A DNA stretch of 5,148 bases from NCBI GenBank assembly GCA_035256745.1, contig DATEXQ010000025.1:1-5148 (forward strand). Direction: 5' to 3'. Positions within the stretch are counted from its first letter, which is position 1. Each line of letters begins with the position of its first letter. The translations under genes were made by a program, and so were the position numbers. This stretch comes from DATEXQ01 sp035256745. Its GTDB lineage: Bacteria > Patescibacteriota > Microgenomatia > UBA8517. A model generated the notes under the pieces. The model ran no database searches. It was given only the letters and a program-made list of their open reading frames with translations, and was not told the origin of the DNA. This document shows positions 1-5,075 of this stretch, piece after piece.

Positions 1-76
1 CTTTAACAAAAGGTACAAAAACTGTTGTTAAAAGAAAGAAAGCCAATAAAAAAGAAATAGCTATTTTTTTAAGCAT
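1..76 (-). CDS. Start of an exported protein, truncated by window edge
   Basis: Only the first 25 codons are present, beginning with the ATG at 74-76. The visible N-terminus is MLKKIAISFLLAFFLLTTVF followed by VPFVK. It has a basic start, a long hydrophobic core and a small/polar end typical of a signal peptide or N-terminal anchor. An in-frame TGA five codons upstream with no other start codon between fixes the start. There is no Shine-Dalgarno sequence, but a promoter-like element ends 11 nt upstream. The mature protein lies outside the window, so no function can be given. Its position suggests another envelope protein of the same locus. Confidence 0.68.
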   Translation of the reverse strand, partial: MLKKIAISFLLAFFLLTTVFVPFVK

Positions 77-87
77 AGAATTAATTA

Positions 88-117
88 ATCATATAACAGC
101 GCATCCATAACTGGCAA
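88..117 (-). promoter_or_regulatory. Candidate sigma-70-type promoter for the left-edge gene
   Basis: On the minus strand TTGCCA (112-117) is followed after 18 nt by TATGAT (88-93), each one base from consensus, and the next ATG begins 11 nt later. Both the spacer and the distance to the start codon are the same as in the candidate before copy 5 (3592-3621). The predicted transcript would have a very short leader. It occupies the 48-nt gap after the 163-aa gene. Confidence 0.4.
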
Positions 118-124
118 CAGTACA

Positions 125-616
125 TTATTCACAAAAACTTAATTTATAATTTTTTCCTGCATAGGAAGGATTTATTCTTATGTTGGTTGCAATATTTACA
201 TTCATCAAGCATGCATCTTCTTGGGTAATACCCAATTTTTGAAGGAAGGCTTTTTCAGCCTCTTTTTTTACATCTTCAAAAGGATTATCGAGAATTGAAA
301 TTAGGAAAGATTTATCGACAGGAATATAGGCAATTTTATATTTGGAAGTTTTTTCAAACAAAGCATATCCATCATTTCCAATAATAATAGCCTCTCTATA
401 AAAATTATTTACCTCGACACCCGAAACCTTTATTTTAGGAGATTCGGGGATATTCAAGGGTTTTGGGGTTGCAGTGGGAATTGGGGAAGGTATTTCAACA
501 ACTTCCTTTTTTTCATTTTTACCAATAATAAAACCGACAATCCATATAGCTAAAATAATAACAACCGCGATGGTTATTAAAATTCTCTTTTTACTTAGAT
601 TAAGATTAATTTTCAT
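125..616 (-). CDS. Single-pass membrane-anchored protein of unknown function
   Basis: This is a 163-aa protein. A short basic N-terminus (ending SKKR) is followed by one hydrophobic helix (about 11-32), a charged and then Pro/Thr/Ser-rich linker (43-60, IPSPIPTATPKP), and a compact outer domain (about 62-163). The outer domain contains an amphipathic stretch (FEDVKKEAEKAFLQKLGI) and two cysteines, C136 and C162, that could pair. The helix with positive charges on its N-terminal side predicts an N-in topology, with the outer domain on the cell surface or in the wall. I do not recognise the family. The start overlaps the stop of the lysozyme-domain gene as ATGA, a strong sign of translational coupling and of a shared job at the envelope. 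A role as a partner or anchor for the secretion or hydrolase machinery is inference only. Confidence 0.82.
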   Translation of the reverse strand: MKINLNLSKKRILITIAVVIILAIWIVGFIIGKNEKKEVVEIPSPIPTATPKPLNIPESPKIKVSGVEVNNFYREAIIIGNDGYALFEKTSKYKIAYIPVDKSFLISILDNPFEDVKKEAEKAFLQKLGITQEDACLMNVNIATNIRINPSYAGKNYKLSFCE

Positions 617-2778
617 GGTTGTGCATCTATTTGTTCCCTACAGCCTCCTTGTGCGTTTGTTAAAAGATATACTGACCAGGGATTCCAACCTACTTGTTCA
701 TAAAGTCTTACCGCCCATTGAATATTTTGATCAGCGTCTATTAGAGTATTAGTACATTCTAAAATCTTTTGAGGGTCGTGAATAGTGCAAGATATAGGAT
801 TCCTGGTATAACTGATGGCATCACCGGCGCAGTGTGCAAGTAAATTGATTTGAAAAAGTCCTATGCTGTAATCTATAGTTTCCCCAGTCAGACAACCACA
901 ATTTATGGATGTTGGATCTCCACCGCTTTCAGCATTACATATAATTGAAGCTTGTCTGGCTTCTCTGTCGGTTGAAAAAAACCTGCTTAAGTTTTCCGGA
1001 CTGCAGTAACCTAAGCCCAGTTCACATTTTGGAGCGGTAATTACTCCTGGAGGAGTATCTGGTTTATCGCACATTTCACTTAACCCTGAAGGTCCGGGAG
1101 ATCCGGAAAGAATACCATGTCCCATCCCTTTTGGTCTTAATGCTGTTTGAATAGCATCCAAAAAATATTCTTTTACAGCTCCGATATGAGGGAAATATAA
1201 ATCTCCGGAAGCAATAGTTGTACCACCGCTTTGGTAGGAAACCCGGCTAGCTCCGGGAACATCAACAATACTTTCGACAGGAGCGCCCACTTGCACCTTG
1301 GGAAAAATTCTTCTAAAGGGAGAAATCGATCCTGCTACAAGATTTGTCCAAATGATATTGGCATTGGGGGTTTTTGTAATTGTAGACAGGTTAACAATTG
1401 CTGTTCTAGTGCAACTTGTTTCCGAGTCATCGGTGTAAAAATCACAGGTAAAAGAAGCAGTATAGCGAAGGTTATTTATGTGAATTTCACCAGGAAAAAG
1501 ATTATCACCAGCATTGGTTCTTACTGTAGCGAAACTACAGGTTTCAGTACTTGGTGGTCGAGTGATAGTACCTTGATCGATTTCATGACTGCCAATCAGT
1601 TCTTTTGGTGTATACGTAGATTGAAGAATTTCAGATAGATCTTTTGACTCTTCCATATGAGGAAAAAACAAATCTGCTGGAGTAGTTTCGTCAAATGAAA
1701 TATTTGTAATTTCAACATCCCTATCTGCAGGAGATACTGAAAGGTTTTCTATGGTGATTTGCCCAATTCTATCCTCCATAGAGGAAAGCGGTATGTATGA
1801 ATAGAGATTGCCCCAGTAATTGGGTTTAAAAGGATTATCAAAACAGATATTTTGACCAAGAATGCTTATACAAGTCCAACCTTTCCAATTTTTATAGGCA
1901 ATCCAATAGCTCTCAAGATCGTTAAAGTCCTCGGATAAGGGAGGTATGTGTTCGGGGCGAGCCATATCGGAAATTCTCACGCGTAAGTATAACGGAATTT
2001 TCGGATAACATTTGACAATTTGTCCAATAAGGTTTACGCATCCAATTATTTCATCGTGCATATTTTTATCTTCTGCTTCGCCATCATTATTCCAGTCATC
2101 ATTTGTATTAGTTGCTCTTTCAATTGTTTTTGCCCTTAGTTTAACTTGAGTTGCCCATGGTAGAAGTTTATTTAAAGGACCTGAATAATCAACAATTTTT
2201 TGGACATCTTCGACATTGTTATCAGGATCTTGCGGAGGGTATTCGGCTCTTCTTATTACTCCATTTAAATACCAGCTTACATATTCATTTACTTTTTGGC
2301 TATCATCGATTGAATCGTCTTGAGTTTGACTATTTACTACATTTTCGGTATTTCCCATTATCGGAAACTGGGCACCGGAAATATTTATGGCAAGATTTCC
2401 CATATTTGTGTTAATTTCAAAATTACAGCGGTAATGTCCATCTTCCGGGTCGCCTACAATATGGCAAGCACGGTTTCGTGGTGAAAAATTACCCACAACC
2501 TTATCCATTAAGCTAAGATCATTTCCACAAAAACGCGCCGTATTTTGAACTTGTCGATTACAAGGACTTGCTTGATAAGGTCTAAGAGAATGAAATTCTG
2601 TTTGAAACCAATCACTTGGAGGCCAGAGGGTAGGTCTTGTTTCATCACAGGGAACGTAAGGAGAGGGGACTTGAGCTTTAAGAATTTTGATTTTTATAAA
2701 TAATGCGAAAGACAGAAAAAAAAGAGTTAAAAAAAATAATACTAATGATTTAACAACAATTTTTTTAATCTTATTCAT
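613..2778 (-). CDS. Exported Cys-rich protein with C-terminal lysozyme/transglycosylase-like domain
   Basis: This 721-aa protein has a basic start (MNKIKK) and a long hydrophobic segment (about 8-30) followed by KAQ, which would act as a signal peptide or membrane anchor. Residues about 40-590 match no family I recognise. They hold a duplicated motif, (D)LxFPHxxxxK, at 369-379 and 526-536, and look beta-rich. Residues about 593-713 form a lysozyme-superfamily domain: CNAESGG with likely catalytic Glu617, then DYSIGLFQIN (636-645), then DADQNIQWAVRLYEQVGW and a Trp-containing last helix. This matches SLT transglycosylases (ES-G...S-GL-QI) and also C-type lysozymes, with Asp636 near the position of their second catalytic residue. 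The predicted role is local cleavage of peptidoglycan, as VirB1 does for secretion machines. There are 22 cysteines, which suggests disulfides outside the cell. There is no clear Shine-Dalgarno sequence. The TGA stop overlaps the next gene (ATGA). Confidence 0.85.
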   Translation of the reverse strand: MNKIKKIVVKSLVLFFLTLFFLSFALFIKIKILKAQVPSPYVPCDETRPTLWPPSDWFQTEFHSLRPYQASPCNRQVQNTARFCGNDLSLMDKVVGNFSPRNRACHIVGDPEDGHYRCNFEINTNMGNLAINISGAQFPIMGNTENVVNSQTQDDSIDDSQKVNEYVSWYLNGVIRRAEYPPQDPDNNVEDVQKIVDYSGPLNKLLPWATQVKLRAKTIERATNTNDDWNNDGEAEDKNMHDEIIGCVNLIGQIVKCYPKIPLYLRVRISDMARPEHIPPLSEDFNDLESYWIAYKNWKGWTCISILGQNICFDNPFKPNYWGNLYSYIPLSSMEDRIGQITIENLSVSPADRDVEITNISFDETTPADLFFPHMEESKDLSEILQSTYTPKELIGSHEIDQGTITRPPSTETCSFATVRTNAGDNLFPGEIHINNLRYTASFTCDFYTDDSETSCTRTAIVNLSTITKTPNANIIWTNLVAGSISPFRRIFPKVQVGAPVESIVDVPGASRVSYQSGGTTIASGDLYFPHIGAVKEYFLDAIQTALRPKGMGHGILSGSPGPSGLSEMCDKPDTPPGVITAPKCELGLGYCSPENLSRFFSTDREARQASIICNAESGGDPTSINCGCLTGETIDYSIGLFQINLLAHCAGDAISYTRNPISCTIHDPQKILECTNTLIDADQNIQWAVRLYEQVGWNPWSVYLLTNAQGGCREQIDAQP
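1123..1683 (-). repeat. Internal protein-level duplication within the 721-aa protein
   Basis: Two segments of the encoded protein align: residues 366-394 (DLFFPHMEESK, then Q...PKEL) and 524-552 (DLYFPHIGAVK, then Q...PKGM). They share D, L, F, P, H and K at fixed spacing, and after a one-residue shift Q and PK as well. Each is preceded by a predicted beta-strand-rich stretch, so the unit may be a larger repeated domain of about 157 residues. The function is unknown. Confidence 0.5.
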
Positions 2779-2816
2779 AAATTAAAAGAATTAATTTAAA
2801 AAGTTGAGGATTATAG

Positions 2817-3140
2817 CTAAGGTACTACGACACGAAATCCAGTGGTATCTACCCCTGTTAATGTTTGAATAATCCTAAGAATTAGAAAAGATAAAATAAT
2901 TACAATCAGTCCTACTATGGCAGATGTTAGCGTTTTTCTAGCACCCTCAACTTTAGCCGGTTCTCCTCCGGCTGTTATAAATTTAAAGCCTCCCATGATA
3001 AGAAGAATGAAAAGAACTATACCTGCAAGACTTAAAGCGATTGAAATAATATTGTTAAAAAGATATTCAACAGATTGAATAGTTAGTACTCCATCTACCA
3101 CTTCATTTCCTTCAGGTGGCCTAACTTGTGCAAGATACAT
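2817..3140 (-). CDS. T4SS pilin-like two-helix membrane protein (copy 6, last of array)
   Basis: This is a 107-aa protein with hydrophobic helices at about residues 30-53 and 70-92. The loop is TAGGEPAKVEGARKTL, a variant of SGGDKxxxEAAR that keeps the Gly pair, an acidic residue and the E-x-A-R element. The tail LTGVDTTGF resembles the LTGVPIF tail of copy 1. The N-terminus MYLAQVRPPEG resembles copy 2 and has no clear signal peptide. The start is fixed by an in-frame stop five codons upstream. No Shine-Dalgarno sequence is visible. A 74-nt gap separates it from copy 5, with only a weak promoter-like pair (TTGCTT, 18 nt, TAAACT at 3150-3179). It ends with TAG, 38 nt before the large lysozyme-domain gene, and this order links the pilin array to the hydrolase. 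Confidence 0.84.
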   Translation of the reverse strand: MYLAQVRPPEGNEVVDGVLTIQSVEYLFNNIISIALSLAGIVLFILLIMGGFKFITAGGEPAKVEGARKTLTSAIVGLIVIILSFLILRIIQTLTGVDTTGFRVVVP

Positions 3141-3214
3141 ATGTAAACAAGTTTAGCTCAAAAGTTAATTAGGAAGCAAGTAAGTTTTAATATCTTATAT
3201 TTTAATCTCTAGGA

Positions 3215-3580
3215 TTATATACTGGGGATAGTCAGATTGAAGATATCAACACCGAAGAATGTTCCAATTAATGCTGCGATTGCCCAAGCAGCGAAGACGA
3301 TTACAAGTCCAATAAGGGCGTGTGTAACTTGATTTCTAGCTGCTTCTGTTTGGGCTTTATCACCACCAGAGACTATCCATCTGATTCCTCCGATAACCAA
3401 CATAAAGAAGAAAACCAAAGCTGCGATTACAATTACAAATTTAATGAGTGCTGAAATGATACTTGTAATGGTTATGTCACCAAGTTTGCTGAAATCGCCT
3501 GTAGGCTTGAGGTTTATGGTTTCGGCACGGACAACAGGAACAAAAGACAGGAAACTTAAGTATTTAGAGATCTTTTGCAT
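3215..3580 (-). CDS. T4SS pilin-like protein with signal-peptide-like N-terminus (copy 5)
   Basis: This is a 121-aa protein. Residues 1-19 look like a short signal peptide: basic start MQKISK, hydrophobic core LSFLSFVPVV, possible cleavage after VRA. They are followed by a polar segment, helix 1 (about 41-66), the canonical loop SGGDKAQTEAARNQV (71-85), helix 2 (85-108) and the tail VDIFNLTIPSI. VirB2 and TraA pilins are typically made with a cleaved leader before the two helices, so among the complete copies this one most resembles a classical prepilin. An in-frame stop four codons upstream excludes an earlier start. There is no Shine-Dalgarno sequence; a promoter-like element ends 11 nt before the ATG. 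It is the best candidate for the major pilin, although that choice is inference. Confidence 0.85.
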   Translation of the reverse strand: MQKISKYLSFLSFVPVVRAETINLKPTGDFSKLGDITITSIISALIKFVIVIAALVFFFMLVIGGIRWIVSGGDKAQTEAARNQVTHALIGLVIVFAAWAIAALIGTFFGVDIFNLTIPSI

Positions 3581-3591
3581 GTTTCTAATGT

Positions 3592-3621
3592 ATTATCAAA
3601 TTATTATATGTGAAATGTCAA
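3592..3621 (-). promoter_or_regulatory. Candidate sigma-70-type promoter for copy 5
   Basis: On the minus strand a perfect TTGACA (3616-3621) is followed after 18 nt by GATAAT (3592-3597), one base from the consensus -10. The ATG of the next gene begins 11 nt later. A transcript starting about 7 nt after the -10 would have almost no leader, which fits the lack of a Shine-Dalgarno sequence before this gene. The site lies in the 57-nt gap, the first gap in the array wide enough to hold a promoter. The AT-rich setting raises the chance of random matches. The exact TTGACA and the same geometry at 88-117 are the main support. Confidence 0.42.
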
Positions 3622-3637
3622 GTATTAATTAATTTTT

Positions 3638-3997
3638 TTAGGATATTTTTAACGCTCCAATATCTAATTCTAGGATGTTTATTATAAAGAACGTTTCTAT
3701 TAATTTAATCAAGGCAAATACAACAAAAAGAACAATAAGACCTATTATTGCATTCATTACTCTACCTCTGGCTGCTTCTACCGAGGCTTTATCTCCTCCT
3801 GAACTTATCCATTGAATCGCGCCTATTATCATCATAAAAACAAATACGATAACCCCAATAACAAATCCCAAGCCGATTATGGCGGGTATTAACTTTTGGA
3901 AAAAGGCAAAGGGACCCGCGTTTAGTAAATCTGTAAGGGACTGACCGAATATAGGATTAGATATTTCGTGTGGAGCGCCAGCTAATAAATTATTCAT
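3638..3997 (-). CDS. T4SS pilin-like two-helix membrane protein (copy 4)
   Basis: This is a 119-aa protein, taking the ATG at 3995-3997. The frame stays open upstream to a TTG at 4034-4036. That start would add 13 Lys/Trp-containing residues, overlap copy 3 by 26 nt and give an N-terminus unlike its siblings, so the ATG 13 nt after the preceding stop is preferred. Hydrophobic helices lie at about residues 36-60 and 81-102, with the loop SGGDKASVEAARGRV between them. IGAIQWISSGGDK closely matches IGGIRWIVSGGDK in copy 5, so these two look like nearest relatives. No good Shine-Dalgarno sequence is visible (GGGG lies about 23 nt upstream). The likely role is a subunit of a type IV secretion or conjugation-type pilus, inferred from the family. 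Confidence 0.84.
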   Translation of the reverse strand: MNNLLAGAPHEISNPIFGQSLTDLLNAGPFAFFQKLIPAIIGLGFVIGVIVFVFMMIIGAIQWISSGGDKASVEAARGRVMNAIIGLIVLFVVFALIKLIETFFIINILELDIGALKIS

Positions 3998-4010
3998 TTT
4001 GTTTAATTTT

Positions 4011-4394
4011 TTAATTACCCCAAATGCCCATAACAAATCTGCCTGGGCTTAGTATGTAATTCATGTTAAGACCCAATAAATATCCTATAAGAGTAAGAAT
4101 AAAAATAGCTCCAATCATAACTACCAGACCCACAATGGCATTTGTTATTTTTTTTCTGGAAGCCTCAAGCGCATTTTTATCTCCTCCCGAAGCAATAATC
4201 CCTATAGCCCCCAAAATAAGAGAAATGAGAAACCAAAGTATTCCTACAACGGTCAGTATGCCAATTAATGTTGTTATAAATTTTTCAAAAAGAGTTCCTG
4301 CCGAAGACGCATCTCCTAAACCCTCTAAACCTAAAGGCCCAATACCCCTAATAGGAGCACCTATATCTTCAGCTATCAATTGTAACTTTTCCAT
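4011..4394 (-). CDS. T4SS pilin-like two-helix membrane protein (copy 3)
   Basis: This is a 127-aa protein. A Gly-rich N-terminal stretch (about residues 11-34, with IGAPIRGIGPLG) precedes a long first hydrophobic helix (39-66). The canonical polar loop SGGDKNALEASRKK follows at 69-82, then the second helix (83-107) and a longer tail ending VMGIWGN. In VirB2/TraA pilins the equivalent loop is the short charged hairpin between the two helices, and it lines the lumen of the assembled pilus; that role here is inferred. The start lies 6 nt downstream of the previous stop, with AGGG within the end of the upstream gene as a possible weak ribosome binding site. There is no cleavable signal peptide. 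Together with copies 4 and 5 it forms the most uniform part of the array, sharing SGGDK and E-A-x-R. Confidence 0.85.
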   Translation of the reverse strand: MEKLQLIAEDIGAPIRGIGPLGLEGLGDASSAGTLFEKFITTLIGILTVVGILWFLISLILGAIGIIASGGDKNALEASRKKITNAIVGLVVMIGAIFILTLIGYLLGLNMNYILSPGRFVMGIWGN

Positions 4395-4400
4395 AGATTT

Positions 4401-4751
4401 TTATTGCCCTGGTCCAAAGACCTTAAACTGTAGCAGTGCATTCCAGTCATTAAATACTAATTTACCAAATATACCAGCTAGGATAAATGATCCTGCAGCA
4501 ATAGCTAAACCCAAAAGAGTTTGCCATATTTTAGACGAAGCGGCAGCCACTTTTTTAGGGTCATCTCCTGCGGACATAAATGCATACCCAGCAAGAACAA
4601 GATTTATAAGAGCATAAATTCCCGCAAGCACAATAGCAAATTTAATAATATTGTTTAAAAAAAGAGGAAAAGCTTCCAATTTTCCCTCGCTATCGTATGC
4701 TCTTACTCCCTCAGGGGGTGTAATTGTTCCAAAAATTTGTGCTAATTGCAT
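4401..4751 (-). CDS. T4SS pilin-like two-helix membrane protein, divergent (copy 2)
   Basis: This is a 116-aa protein with hydrophobic helices at about residues 33-57 and 75-97, separated by the polar loop SAGDDPKKVAAASSKIWQ. The N-terminus (MQLAQIFGTITPPEG) resembles that of the last array member (MYLAQVRPPEGNE). This suggests the two are closer relatives, or share an N-terminal surface element. It is the most divergent complete copy: the second Gly of the SGG motif is replaced by Asp, and the EAAR element becomes AAASSK. The start lies 3 nt after the preceding stop, which points to cotranscription and coupling. The ribosome binding site is weak (GGG about 12 nt upstream). The expected role is a structural or minor subunit of a type IV secretion pilus, inferred from family resemblance and position. 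Confidence 0.82.
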   Translation of the reverse strand: MQLAQIFGTITPPEGVRAYDSEGKLEAFPLFLNNIIKFAIVLAGIYALINLVLAGYAFMSAGDDPKKVAAASSKIWQTLLGLAIAAGSFILAGIFGKLVFNDWNALLQFKVFGPGQ

Positions 4752-4754
4752 AGT

Positions 4755-5075
4755 TTATAAACCCGAATTAAATATGGGTACTCCGGTTAGTTTTTCAATA
4801 ATTTTAATTATCCAGTAAGCGCAAAAAACAATTACAAATCCAATAACTGCAGCTGTTATTGTTTTTTTACCTTTTTCTGCACCCTCCGGATTATCATTTC
4901 CAGCTGATATTATTATGCCAAATCCACCGACAAGAATCAAAATGAACATAATAAAACCCGCAAAAACAACTGCATTTGAAAGAATGCCGGAAACCAATCC
5001 TCCAATAGTCATATTTTGAGCAGTACTTCCTTGAAAAAAGGATTGACCGATATCTATAGCTAATAAGTTTTCCAT
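4755..5075 (-). CDS. T4SS pilin-like two-helix membrane protein (copy 1)
   Basis: This is a 106-aa protein with two hydrophobic segments, at about residues 33-54 and 73-92. The polar loop between them reads SAGNDNPEGAEKGKKT. Length and helix-loop-helix layout match the VirB2/TraA-like T4SS pilins, small inner-membrane proteins that are extracted and polymerised into a conjugative pilus. No cleavable signal peptide is obvious: the first 30 residues are polar to mildly hydrophobic. The ATG is favoured because it overlaps the upstream stop (TAATG) and has a GGTGGA sequence about 8 nt before it, which could serve as a ribosome binding site. The loop differs from the SGGDK form of copies 3-5: it has AGND and extra Lys residues. 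Assignment rests on architecture and similarity to its neighbours, so it could also be a non-polymerising pilin-like membrane protein. Confidence 0.82.
   Translation of the reverse strand: MENLLAIDIGQSFFQGSTAQNMTIGGLVSGILSNAVVFAGFIMFILILVGGFGIIISAGNDNPEGAEKGKKTITAAVIGFVIVFCAYWIIKIIEKLTGVPIFNSGL

Noticed and set aside
85..108. Seven-codon minus-strand open frame ahead of the left-edge gene (MDALLYD)
   Set aside because: It overlaps the candidate promoter, so it would not be in that transcript. It is too short to support and shows no leader-peptide features.
474..752. Plus-strand open frame of 92 codons
   Set aside because: It lies antisense across the end of the lysozyme gene and the start of the 163-aa gene. 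Its composition is what an antisense frame of a hydrophobic helix gives, and it has no supporting context.
1231..1638. Plus-strand open frame of 135 codons
   Set aside because: It is wholly antisense to the 721-aa gene, has low-complexity Ser/Asn/Cys-rich composition and no recognisable domain.
2151..2414. Plus-strand open frame of 87 codons
   Set aside because: It is antisense within the 721-aa gene, rich in Leu and His without any domain pattern, and has no promoter or ribosome binding site.
2810..2815. Perfect TATAAT on the minus strand 31 nt before the 721-aa gene
   Set aside because: No acceptable -35 element lies 16-18 nt upstream and there is no extended -10, so in AT-rich DNA it may be chance. 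A weak promoter here is not excluded.
2779..3214. Rho-independent terminators in the gaps around copy 6
   Set aside because: I looked for GC-rich inverted repeats followed by T runs on the minus strand and found none. The gaps are AT-rich without stable stems.
3603..3608. Perfect TATAAT on the minus strand in the 57-nt gap before copy 5
   Set aside because: It lies only 7 nt from the TTGACA, too close to pair with it, and no other -35 is visible at the right distance. The GATAAT at 3592-3597 has proper spacing.
3444..3632. Plus-strand open frame of 62 codons
   Set aside because: It is antisense to the start and promoter region of copy 5 and has no feature of its own.
3998..4036. Upstream TTG start for copy 4 (13 extra residues)
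   Set aside because: It would overlap copy 3 by 26 nt and add a basic, Trp-containing stretch not seen in the other copies. The ATG at 3995-3997 gives normal spacing.
4063..4617. Plus-strand open frame of 184 codons
   Set aside because: It is antisense across copies 2 and 3. The sense strand shows clear family-conserved proteins, and the Pro/Ile/Ser-rich antisense product mirrors their Gly/Asn/Ala codons.
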